In this document: piece after piece, positions 51,228 through 58,481 of the stretch
Numbering within the stretch: position 1 is the first letter of the stretch
How the letters are laid out: the number at the start of each line of letters is the position of its first letter
Assembly (NCBI RefSeq): GCF_900128945.1
Contig: NZ_FQUD01000004.1
Location: 558,001-622,000 of the forward strand
Length of the DNA: 64,000 nucleotides
Direction of reading: 5' to 3'
Source of the DNA: Chryseobacterium sp. OV279
Lineage (GTDB): Bacteria > Bacteroidota > Bacteroidia > Flavobacteriales > Weeksellaceae
Made by a program: the position numbers and the translations under genes
The notes under the pieces: model-generated
Database searches by the model: none
What the model was told of the DNA's origin: nothing
The model's input: the letters and a program-made list of their open reading frames with translations, nothing else

Positions 51228-52484
51228 CTACAATTTCTCTATTGAATGGGTAATTTTTGGAAACAGAATACCCGGAGATTTTACAATTTCTCCGAATTCA
51301 TTTTGTATTCCGTGGATCTCAAAACCAAATGCTTCTGTTCTGTATGCCACATTAGTTCTGTTGATTCCCCAAAACAAATCGAAATAATAAGAGTCTTCAT
51401 TAATCGTATAAGGCGGAATTTCGAAGCTTGCCGTATAGTCCCTTTTTTCTATGTTTTTATCCTCGCTGATCATCATTCCGGTACTCATGATCGTAAGATC
51501 GTGGCTGTTTCTGAGATAGAATGACATATCGAGATCTACTCCCACCATTTTGGATGTAAAAGTTACCGTTACACGAATGCCGGATTTCACGGTGATGATA
51601 TCTCCGTTTATCGGTTCGGCTTTGTAGGATTTTATCAGGATATTCTCATTTTCAAATACTGTGGGATCATCCATGTAGTTGTAAAACAATTTTGTATCAG
51701 CGTTTTTCTGATAGTCGATGATGCATTTGTTCACATCACCCTGAGTGACCAGTTTTCCCTTATCTAGTAATAATCCAGTATTACATAATTCTTTGATGGC
51801 AGTGATGTTATGGCTTACAAAAAGAACGGTTCGCCCTTCTCCTTTGGTCACATTGCCCATTTTTCCAAGGCATTTCTTCTGAAATTCGGCATCTCCTACT
51901 GCAAGCACTTCATCTATAATAAGGATTTCAGATTCCAGATGGGCTGCTACAGCAAATGCAAGACGTACATACATTCCTGAGGAATATCTTTTCACAGGAG
52001 TGTCAATGTATCTTTCTACCCCTGAAAAATCTACTATTTCATCAAATTTTCTTGTGATTTCTTTTCTTGTCATCCCAAGGATTGCTCCATTAAGGTAGAC
52101 ATTTTCCCGTCCCGTCATTTCAGGATGGAAACCTGTTCCCACCTCCAGCAGGGATGCAATTCTTCCGTTGGTATGGATTTTACCTGTAGTAGGTTTTGTA
52201 ACTTTACTTAAAAGCTTAAGCAGTGTAGATTTTCCAGCCCCGTTTCTTCCAATAATTCCCATGGCATCTCCCTGAGCAATCTCGAAATTGATGTCCTGTA
52301 GTGACCATACATATTCCGATTCGCCTTTTGTGGTTCTGTCATTGGATTCTCCTATTTTGAGATAAGGGTCTTCTTTTCCTCTTACTTTATACCAGAATCT
52401 ATTTAAATCATGGGTAAGAGTTCCTGTTCCCACTTGTCCTAAGCGGTATTGTTTTGATATATTTTCTCCTTTTAAAGCCAGCAT
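51228..52484 (-). CDS. wzt: Polysaccharide ABC exporter ATPase with C-terminal extension (Wzt-like)
   Basis: The product of 418 residues has an ABC ATPase at 1-245: Walker A GRNGAGKST (about residue 80), signature YSSGMYVRL, Walker B ILIIDEVLAVGD and the H-loop FVSHN. The extension at about 260-418 is a beta-rich domain of the kind that, in Wzt proteins, binds the capped non-reducing end of an O-antigen chain before export. Paired with the Wzm gene 15 bases upstream. This pairing marks an ABC-transporter-dependent polysaccharide pathway. Confidence 0.93.
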   Translation of the reverse strand: MLALKGENISKQYRLGQVGTGTLTHDLNRFWYKVRGKEDPYLKIGESNDRTTKGESEYVWSLQDINFEIAQGDAMGIIGRNGAGKSTLLKLLSKVTKPTTGKIHTNGRIASLLEVGTGFHPEMTGRENVYLNGAILGMTRKEITRKFDEIVDFSGVERYIDTPVKRYSSGMYVRLAFAVAAHLESEILIIDEVLAVGDAEFQKKCLGKMGNVTKGEGRTVLFVSHNITAIKELCNTGLLLDKGKLVTQGDVNKCIIDYQKNADTKLFYNYMDDPTVFENENILIKSYKAEPINGDIITVKSGIRVTVTFTSKMVGVDLDMSFYLRNSHDLTIMSTGMMISEDKNIEKRDYTASFEIPPYTINEDSYYFDLFWGINRTNVAYRTEAFGFEIHGIQNEFGEIVKSPGILFPKITHSIEKL

Positions 52485-52499
52485 TTTTTTAAGTTTAAA

Positions 52500-53348
52500 T
52501 TATACAGTATCCATAAATGTTTTTTCAACTTTATTGAAAATAACAAGGCCTATTGCGAAAAGTACAAGAATAATCGCAGTGCTTATGCCCAGCATCAGCG
52601 GAGAAAAATCTCCGGAGCCAAGCCATCCGTATTTGAAGCATTCAAATATACCGGTTAAAGGATTGTAGTACGCCAGCTTTTTGAAAGGGCCTGCCAACGC
52701 GGATACGGGATAAATAACCGGCGTAGCATACATATATAAACTTATACCAAAGCCTAACAGCATTCCAAGGTCTTTATATTTTGTGGTCAGGGAGGAAAAA
52801 ATCATTCCCACCCCTAAAGCAAAAATAACCATAAGGATAATGAGCAAAGGAGTAGCGAGTACCCATATATTCGGATGAATTTCACCTTTTGCCAGATAGT
52901 ACGTCCAGACTATGATAAATAATAAAATCTGTACGCCGAGACGCATTAAATTGGATATGACAATGGAAATAGGAGTGACAAGTCTCGGAAAATAGACCTT
53001 TCCAAATATACTGGCATTCCCTACAAAGGTATTGGAGGTTGCGGTAAGTGAGCCTGAAAAATAATTCCAGAGGGTAACTCCTAAAAGATAAAACAGAATA
53101 GGAGGGGCCCCGTCTGTAGGAAGTTTGGCTATTTGACCAAATACAACGAGGTATACAATTGTCGTAAAAATAGGATTGATGAAAAACCAAACAGGACCTA
53201 AAATAGTTTGCTTAAAACTTGAGATAAAGTCTCTTTTTACAAACATATATATTAAATCCTTGTATCTCCATACTTCTTTAAGTCTTAAATCAAATAAAGA
53301 ATGGTCGGCCTCAATCGTTTCTGTCCACTTCTGTTGTGGTTCATTCAT
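52500..53348 (-). CDS. wzm: Polysaccharide ABC exporter permease (Wzm-like)
   Basis: From the ATG at 53348 the product is 282 residues. I rejected an in-frame TTG at 53366 because it lies in the promoter -7 element. The protein has the ABC-2 layout: a cytoplasmic N-terminus with LRLKEVWRYKDLIYMFVKRDF, abbreviated as VWRYKDLIYMFVKRD, then six hydrophobic segments. GPVWFFINP and NPLTGIFECFKYG are hallmark blocks. It forms the exporter with the Wzt-like ATPase encoded downstream. Confidence 0.94.
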   Translation of the reverse strand: MNEPQQKWTETIEADHSLFDLRLKEVWRYKDLIYMFVKRDFISSFKQTILGPVWFFINPIFTTIVYLVVFGQIAKLPTDGAPPILFYLLGVTLWNYFSGSLTATSNTFVGNASIFGKVYFPRLVTPISIVISNLMRLGVQILLFIIVWTYYLAKGEIHPNIWVLATPLLIILMVIFALGVGMIFSSLTTKYKDLGMLLGFGISLYMYATPVIYPVSALAGPFKKLAYYNPLTGIFECFKYGWLGSGDFSPLMLGISTAIILVLFAIGLVIFNKVEKTFMDTV

Positions 53349-53363
53349 TTGTGTGGGTTTTTG

Positions 53364-53392
53364 CAAATTTAAAATATTTAATTCTTATCCAA
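53364..53392 (-). promoter_or_regulatory. Promoter of wzm-wzt and the glycosyltransferase run
   Basis: On the minus strand TTG (53392-53390), an 18-base spacer and TAAATTTG (53371-53364) match the Bacteroidetes consensus fully. The start would be about nine bases before the ATG at 53348. This supports ATG 53348 over TTG 53366. Confidence 0.7.
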
Positions 53393-53404
53393 CTTTCCTG
53401 ATGA

Positions 53405-53420
53405 GTGAATAATCATTCAC
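53405..53420. promoter_or_regulatory. Short palindrome upstream of the wzm promoter
   Basis: GTGAAT and ATTCAC flank AATC, giving a perfect 6-bp inverted repeat just upstream of the -33 element. It could be an operator; no regulator gene is nearby. Confidence 0.3.
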
Positions 53421-53474
53421 ATAAAACGGAAAATAACAACTAATATATTACTATTTGTTAGTATGAGCAAAGAA

Positions 53475-53496
53475 CTATCGGCTATAAAGCCAATAG
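53475..53496 (-). terminator. Hairpin between the aminotransferase gene and wzm
   Basis: CTATCGGCT pairs with AGCCAATAG (one mismatch). The same words form the terminator at 57106-57131. Here the T-tract is poor, so termination may be partial. Confidence 0.45.
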
Positions 53497-53615
53497 CCCT
53501 TGAAATTTATAATAATAACTCTTATTTAATAACGGGGAGTTAATGATATTGTGCATGACTGTTTTCCGGTAGTGGAACATGGGATTTCAGCCAGCTTACT
53601 TTCATCTTTTTCTAA

Positions 53616-54716
53616 CTAAAACCCGTTTACAGCATCGATGATCACCTGAATTTCTTCTTCTTCCAAAACTGAAGAGATCGGGAGACTCAGTACTTCTTCA
53701 TGCATTTTTTCGGTGATAGGGAAAGAAAGGTCATTGTACTCCTTATATGCTTCCTGCTTGTGAGGCGGGATAGGATAGTGGATAATCGTACTGATTCCTT
53801 TTTCCGTTAAATAGGCCTGAAGTTCATCTCTTTTTTCCGTACGGATTACAAAAACGTGCCATACATGCTCATTTTCGTCAGCCGGATTTTCAGGAAGGAT
53901 GATCTTGGGATTGTTGATCTCAGAGATAAACCTTTTAGCGATGTCTCTTCTGGTTCCGTTTTCATGACCGATGTATTTCAGCTTTACGTCTAAAACGGCA
54001 GCCTGAATTTCATCCAGTCTTGAATTTAATCCTTTATAGATGTTGACATATTTCTGGTTTGAACCGTAATTGGCTATAGCACGGATGGCTTCAAAGACTT
54101 CTTTGTCATTAGTGGTTACAGCTCCTGCGTCACCTAAAGCACCCAGGTTTTTTCCGGGATAAAAGCTGAAACCTGCGGCATCGCCCAGATTTCCGGATTT
54201 GATACCGTTCCATTCTGCACCGATGGCCTGTGCATTGTCTTCTACAATTTTCAGATTGTGCTTTTTCGCTATATTCTTAAGCTCTTCAGAAAAAACAATT
54301 CTTCCCTGAAGGTGAACGATCAGGATAGCCTTTGTTTTCGTGCTTATTTTTTCTTCAATTTTGGCGATGTCAATATTATAGGTATTGGCATCCGGTTCTA
54401 CAAATACAGGAACCAGTCCGTTGTCTGATAAAGCCAGAACGGAAGCGATATACGTATTGGCGGGAACAAGAACCTCGTCTCCGGCTTTCATGAATCCTAA
54501 TTCAATATAGGCACGGAAGATCAGACGCAGCGCATCCAGTCCGTTGGCTACGCCCAGAGCATATTCTGAACCGATGTATGATGCCAGATTGGTTTCGAAG
54601 TTTTTAAGCTCGCTGCCCTGCAGATACCAGCCACTTCGGAAAACACTGACAAGTTTGTTTTCAATTTCCTCCTGATACTGTAAATTGACCTTTTGAAGAT
54701 CAAGAAATTTTATCAT
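53616..54716 (-). CDS. dTDP-3-keto-6-deoxyhexose aminotransferase (FdtB/QdtB-like)
   Basis: The product of 366 residues belongs to the DegT/DnrJ/EryC1 PLP aminotransferases. The PLP lysine is in FSFYPGKNLGALGD (about residue 190), and VEDNAQAIGAE and HVWHVFV are family blocks. It opens MIKFLDLQKVN, typical of the FdtB/QdtB group. With the FdtA-like ketoisomerase and RmlA/RmlB in the same run it would make dTDP-3-amino-3,6-dideoxyhexose (Fuc3N or Qui3N). Sequence does not tell the two epimers apart. Confidence 0.92.
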   Translation of the reverse strand: MIKFLDLQKVNLQYQEEIENKLVSVFRSGWYLQGSELKNFETNLASYIGSEYALGVANGLDALRLIFRAYIELGFMKAGDEVLVPANTYIASVLALSDNGLVPVFVEPDANTYNIDIAKIEEKISTKTKAILIVHLQGRIVFSEELKNIAKKHNLKIVEDNAQAIGAEWNGIKSGNLGDAAGFSFYPGKNLGALGDAGAVTTNDKEVFEAIRAIANYGSNQKYVNIYKGLNSRLDEIQAAVLDVKLKYIGHENGTRRDIAKRFISEINNPKIILPENPADENEHVWHVFVIRTEKRDELQAYLTEKGISTIIHYPIPPHKQEAYKEYNDLSFPITEKMHEEVLSLPISSVLEEEEIQVIIDAVNGF

Positions 54717-54740
54717 AATACTATTATTTTAAACGCTCAA

Positions 54741-55709
54741 TTATTTTTTTCTTAAACAGACTGCTCCCCAGGAATAACCTACGCCAAAACCAACAAGCAT
54801 CACATTTTTGGAATCTCTTGTTGCAAATGAATTTTTAAAGGCAATAGGAATGGTAGACGATACGGTATTCCCGTAGTCTAGCATATCGATGACGAAATTT
54901 TCCTGTGGAATATTGATTCTCTTTCTTAAGAAATCGAGCATAAAGGTGTTGGCCTGGTGAAAAATGTAAGTGTCAATGTCACTTTTTTCAAAGCCGTTTA
55001 TTTTCAGGTTTTCTTCTACAAGTCCGGGAATCGCTTTTGACGTGAAATCAAAAATCTTCGGACCGTTCATGTGAAGATAGTTGTCTTTGTCTTCTGTGTT
55101 GTCTGTTTTTTTATTTCTTACAGCACCGTTTTTAACGATAAGGTTTTTCGCGCCTTCTCCGTCTGTACCTACAGAAAACTTCAGGATTTCATAATCACCA
55201 TCTTCAGAGATCAGCGTTGCTGCTGCGGCATCTCCGAAAAGACTGATGTTTCCTTTATCATTCTCGTGAATATGTTTTGAATACGTTTCCGCTGTGATCA
55301 AAACAACATTCTTCATCATTTTAGAATCAATAAGGGCATTGGCCAGAGATAAACCATAAATATAACCCGAACATCCCTGATTGATATCTATCGCTCCGCA
55401 ACTGGTATTTAAACCGGCTTGCGACTGAACGATACAGGCTGTTGCAGGAAGGAAATAATCAGGACTTTGGGTACAGACGATCAGATAATCTATCGTAGAT
55501 TTATCGATCTGGTATTCTTCAACGAGTTTATTGAGTGCTTTTACGGCAATATCTGAAGTAAACTCATCTTCTCCGGTAATGTTCCTGTTTCTGATTCCTA
55601 TTTTTTCAAGAATCTTATCACTTTCCCAGTCCGGAAACTTTTTTGAAATCTCCTCATTGGAAATGACGTTCTCAGGAATATAGGTTGAAATATGTTTTAT
55701 AAAAGCCAT
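54741..55709 (-). CDS. Ketoacyl-ACP synthase III-like enzyme, second copy
   Basis: The product of 322 residues has the full triad: Cys113 in NQGCSGYIYG, the His of FHQAN (about residue 250) and the Asn of YGNTVSS (about 280). It is a clear paralogue of the product of 21940-22914 (shared CTQSPDYFLP, ITAETYSKHI and VGFGVGYSWGA). An ACP and a GNAT gene lie upstream and an aminotransferase gene downstream, so its product is probably an acyl-ACP for N-acylation of the 3-amino sugar. Confidence 0.9.
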   Translation of the reverse strand: MAFIKHISTYIPENVISNEEISKKFPDWESDKILEKIGIRNRNITGEDEFTSDIAVKALNKLVEEYQIDKSTIDYLIVCTQSPDYFLPATACIVQSQAGLNTSCGAIDINQGCSGYIYGLSLANALIDSKMMKNVVLITAETYSKHIHENDKGNISLFGDAAAATLISEDGDYEILKFSVGTDGEGAKNLIVKNGAVRNKKTDNTEDKDNYLHMNGPKIFDFTSKAIPGLVEENLKINGFEKSDIDTYIFHQANTFMLDFLRKRINIPQENFVIDMLDYGNTVSSTIPIAFKNSFATRDSKNVMLVGFGVGYSWGAVCLRKK

Positions 55710-55719
55710 TGTTTAATAT

Positions 55720-55950
55720 TTACTGTTTTTTCTCAACAATAAAAGAATAAAGTTCGTTGATGTCTTTGAACGAAGTAATCTGCTCCGGCTCGATATCTAC
55801 GCCATATTCATCTTCGATCATTACTTTGATCACCATAGCGGTAAGTGAATCCCAGTAGCTTTCCTGGCTGTATGCAGTTTCAGGTTCTATTACTGTATCC
55901 GTATTTTCAAGTTGACCCTGAAAATTTTTGATAAATTCATTGATTGACAT
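55720..55950 (-). CDS. Acyl carrier protein (cassette 3)
   Basis: The acidic product of 76 residues has the attachment Ser in YWDSLTAM (about residue 34), then MIEDEYGVDIEPEQI and a short last helix. It sits between the GNAT gene (4 bases) and the KAS III gene (10 bases). It is the natural carrier for an acyl group passed from the KAS III to the GNAT. Confidence 0.9.
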   Translation of the reverse strand: MSINEFIKNFQGQLENTDTVIEPETAYSQESYWDSLTAMVIKVMIEDEYGVDIEPEQITSFKDINELYSFIVEKKQ

Positions 55951-55954
55951 AAGC

Positions 55955-56482
55955 TTATATTTTAAATTTTTTGAGAATATCCGGAATTACCGTATTGAAA
56001 GTGTCTTTTGTTAATAGATAATAGTTGTTTTCATCGTCGCTTCTGATGAGTTCCGGCTTAAACATTTTGTGATAGCTGTTGACGGATGTATTCTGCTTTC
56101 TTACTTCAAACTGAATGCTATCGAAATTCAATTCGTTCAGAACAAAATCTTTGACAGCCATATCCACTTTTACTGAGTTTTTGACGTTTGAATACTCCGG
56201 TTTGGAAACCCAGCTTCCTATTTCAGGAAGTCCGGAATCTATTTTGTAAACTCTGTACGTCGCAAAGTCTTCATTGTTTTCATCAAAGGCAATAAAATAA
56301 TATTCCTTCTGTTGCTGTTCCCGTTCTTTATAGCTTTGTATCCATTGCTTTTGAGCGTCTACATCAGGAGAAGTTTTTGAAATAAACCTGGATTTTTTTT
56401 CATTATTTCTGATCGATACTATAAATGAAGCATCATCGGTCTCAACGAATCTCAGTTTAATTCCTTTGTATTCAATTATCAT
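55955..56482 (-). CDS. GNAT-family N-acyltransferase
   Basis: The product of 175 residues has the GNAT_3 layout, opening IEYKGIKLRFVETDDASFIVSIRN, abbreviated to LRFVETDDASFI, with EIGSWVSKPEY in the middle strand and FEVRKQNTSVNSYHKMFKPE near the end (acetyl/acyl-CoA or acyl-ACP binding strand). Such enzymes N-acylate amino sugars. In this position it takes the place of the FdtC/QdtC acetyltransferase and could use the neighbouring ACP as donor. The donor is inferred. Confidence 0.82.
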   Translation of the reverse strand: MIIEYKGIKLRFVETDDASFIVSIRNNEKKSRFISKTSPDVDAQKQWIQSYKEREQQQKEYYFIAFDENNEDFATYRVYKIDSGLPEIGSWVSKPEYSNVKNSVKVDMAVKDFVLNELNFDSIQFEVRKQNTSVNSYHKMFKPELIRSDDENNYYLLTKDTFNTVIPDILKKFKI

Positions 56483-56536
56483 CTTTTGTTATTTGTATTA
56501 ATACTCATCGCCAAAGAGAACTTCAGGGATGAAAAT

Positions 56537-56950
56537 TTATTTTTTGTCGATTGCTTCCTTAAAGCTTTCAAAATCTCTGAAATAGTCTTCCTCATCATAT
56601 ATTTCAGAGGCCAGACAAAGCAGTACCGCATTGTGGGAAAACTGAATGTCTCTCCATACCAGTTTAGGAATATATAAACCTTTTGTCGGATGATCCAGGG
56701 TGAAAGTTTCTTTATTGCCGTCTTTGTCTTCCGTATTAAAGACAATAGTTCCCGAGACCGCAAATATGACCTGCTGCAGTTCTTTATGAGCATGTCCGCC
56801 TCTTGTCACATCATGAGGAGTGTAGTAGGTCCAGTAGACACGCTGTATCTCAAAAGGAACATTTTTCTGGGTTTCTGCTATGGTGATATAACCCAACTGC
56901 GATGATCCTATCTTATCGAATGTGATGATTTGTGGTTTATTGTATTCCAT
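56537..56950 (-). CDS. dTDP-4-keto-6-deoxyglucose 3,4-ketoisomerase (FdtA/QdtA-like cupin)
   Basis: From the ATG at 56950 the product is 137 residues. An earlier in-frame ATG at 56983 lies inside the promoter. The cupin fold is shown by RGGHAHKELQQV with its two His residues and by GLYIPKLVWRDIQFS. YYTPHDVTRGGHAH is characteristic of the WxcM C-terminal/FdtA family. It moves the keto group from C4 to C3, before transamination by the FdtB-like enzyme. It starts the run of the amino-sugar branch. Confidence 0.93.
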   Translation of the reverse strand: MEYNKPQIITFDKIGSSQLGYITIAETQKNVPFEIQRVYWTYYTPHDVTRGGHAHKELQQVIFAVSGTIVFNTEDKDGNKETFTLDHPTKGLYIPKLVWRDIQFSHNAVLLCLASEIYDEEDYFRDFESFKEAIDKK

Positions 56951-56980
56951 TAATGTTTCTAAATAGTTCTTTAAAGTCCT

Positions 56981-57010
56981 CAAAGTTAATTATAAAATTA
57001 CTATCGCAAA
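56981..57010 (-). promoter_or_regulatory. Promoter of the amino-sugar branch (fdtA-like run)
   Basis: On the minus strand TTTG (57010-57007), an 18-base spacer and TAACTTTG (56988-56981) match the consensus. The leader to the ATG at 56950 is about 24 bases. Confidence 0.7.
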
Positions 57011-57100
57011 GAAGCCTGTTATTATTATGTAACTGCAAATAAAAATCTACATCCAATTATATACTTCAGTTTGAGGAAAAGGACCAGATGGTTTTACATT

Positions 57101-57131
57101 AAAAAAACTATCGGCAGTAAAGCCAATAGTT
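57101..57131 (-). terminator. Intrinsic terminator after rmlA
   Basis: On the minus strand AACTATtGGC and GCCgATAGTT pair (one mismatch), followed by a seven-base T-tract. It splits the sugar-nucleotide genes from the amino-sugar branch. It shares its stem words with the hairpin at 53475-53496. Confidence 0.8.
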
Positions 57132-57154
57132 ATATCATTTACATGAATGTATGA

Positions 57155-58018
57155 TTACTTTTTTACAAGCTGTTTCAGGTATTCACCGTAGCCGCTTTTG
57201 CCATATTTTTCAGCTGTTTCGAGAAGTTTCTCTTCGTTGATGAATTTATTTCTGAATGCAATTTCCTCAATACATCCTATCTTGAAGCCCTGTCTTTTTT
57301 CGATAACGCTTACAAATTCAGAAGCGTCATTCAGAGAATCAAAAGTTCCTGTATCAAGCCACGCTGTTCCTCTGTCCAGAACGCCTACTTCAAGTTTTCC
57401 TTTGCTTAAATAAACGTTGTTTACGTCTGTAATTTCAAGTTCTCCTCTTGCAGAAGGCTGGATGTTCTTGGCAATATTCACGACTTCATTGTCATAAAAA
57501 TAAAGTCCTGGAACCGCATAATTCGATTTTGGCTTTAAAGGTTTCTCTTCAATGGAAACAGCTTTAAAATCATCATCAAATTCTACAACACCATATCGTT
57601 CCGGGTCTGAAACGTGATAAGCGAAAACAACTCCGCCATCCGGATTGGTTTTGTTTTTCAGTAAGGTCCCCATTTCGGAGCCATAGAAAATATTATCTCC
57701 TAGGACTAATGCAACGGGATCGCTGCCAATAAAGGCATCTCCTAAAATAAAGGCCTGCGCCAGTCCGTCCGGGCTTGGCTGTACCACATACTCGATGTTA
57801 CATCCGATTTGTGAACCGTCACCTAAAAGTTTAATAAATCCAGGCTGGTCGTGGGGTGTTGTGATGATCAGGATGTCTTTGATTCCTGCCAGAAGCAGTG
57901 TTGAAAGAGGGTAGTAGATCATGGGTTTATCGTAAACAGGCATTAGCTGCTTGCTTACGGCGATAGTAAGAGGGTAAAGTCTTGTTCCGGATCCTCCGGC
58001 CAATATAATTCCTTTCAT
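57155..58018 (-). CDS. rmlA: Glucose-1-phosphate thymidylyltransferase
   Basis: The product of 287 residues makes dTDP-glucose from dTTP and glucose 1-phosphate. The nucleotide-binding loop is GGSGTRLYPLT (residues 8-18), with VSKQLMPVYDKPMIYYPLS, PDGLAQAF and LGDNIFYG in the expected order. Length matches the RmlA family. It lies three bases after the small secreted-protein gene and precedes a terminator. With RmlB it supplies dTDP-4-keto-6-deoxyglucose to the FdtA branch. No RmlC or RmlD gene is visible. Confidence 0.96.
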   Translation of the reverse strand: MKGIILAGGSGTRLYPLTIAVSKQLMPVYDKPMIYYPLSTLLLAGIKDILIITTPHDQPGFIKLLGDGSQIGCNIEYVVQPSPDGLAQAFILGDAFIGSDPVALVLGDNIFYGSEMGTLLKNKTNPDGGVVFAYHVSDPERYGVVEFDDDFKAVSIEEKPLKPKSNYAVPGLYFYDNEVVNIAKNIQPSARGELEITDVNNVYLSKGKLEVGVLDRGTAWLDTGTFDSLNDASEFVSVIEKRQGFKIGCIEEIAFRNKFINEEKLLETAEKYGKSGYGEYLKQLVKK

Positions 58019-58021
58019 CGG

Positions 58022-58474
58022 TTATTTTTTTATGTTTTCTATGGCGTAATCTATTTGATTTTTGATATTAAGATCAATAGTCGGAGTCATTAAAAGAGCA
58101 GAATTTCCTCTGGACAGACTACCTCCGATCGTCTTATGAAATTGAATCAGTTCTTTTAAGTTTTCTTCCGGGATTAAAGAAAACGAACTGTACATTGAAA
58201 CTTTAAAGCCGTCAAAATCAAAATTCTTAATGATACTTCTGGCCTGATCTTTAGTGAGCAGCTCCTTGGGTGGATCTACATTATAATCAAACATTTTGAG
58301 TTCAATATATTCTTTAGCATAATTGATCAGTGCTTCCCTGTAATGTGAAACTTCTATAAATTCGTCGATAAGACGTTTTTGGGCTACATTGGCCATAGCC
58401 GGAGGTGGAAGGAGAGTCTGAGCTCCTGCCAGAGAAGAAATCGCGATGGAAAACAACAGAATAATTGACTTCAT
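58022..58474 (-). CDS. Small exported protein inserted between rmlB and rmlA
   Basis: From the ATG at 58474 the product is 150 residues with a signal peptide (MKSIILLFSIAISSLAGA, cleavage before Q). An upstream ATG at 58489 would overlap the rmlB stop. The mature part is mostly helical and charged (RLIDEFIEVSHYREALINYAKEYIE, abbreviated to VSHYREALINYAKEY), somewhat like the DUF2059 group of periplasmic proteins. It is tightly packed between two cytoplasmic sugar-nucleotide enzymes, where an exported protein is unexpected. Function unknown. Confidence 0.75.
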   Translation of the reverse strand: MKSIILLFSIAISSLAGAQTLLPPPAMANVAQKRLIDEFIEVSHYREALINYAKEYIELKMFDYNVDPPKELLTKDQARSIIKNFDFDGFKVSMYSSFSLIPEENLKELIQFHKTIGGSLSRGNSALLMTPTIDLNIKNQIDYAIENIKK

Positions 58475-58481
58475 GATGGGT

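Noticed and set aside
56479..56793. Minus-strand frame of 104 codons inside the FdtA-like gene
   Set aside because: It overlaps the cupin gene in another frame and has no recognisable motif; the cupin motifs are unambiguous.
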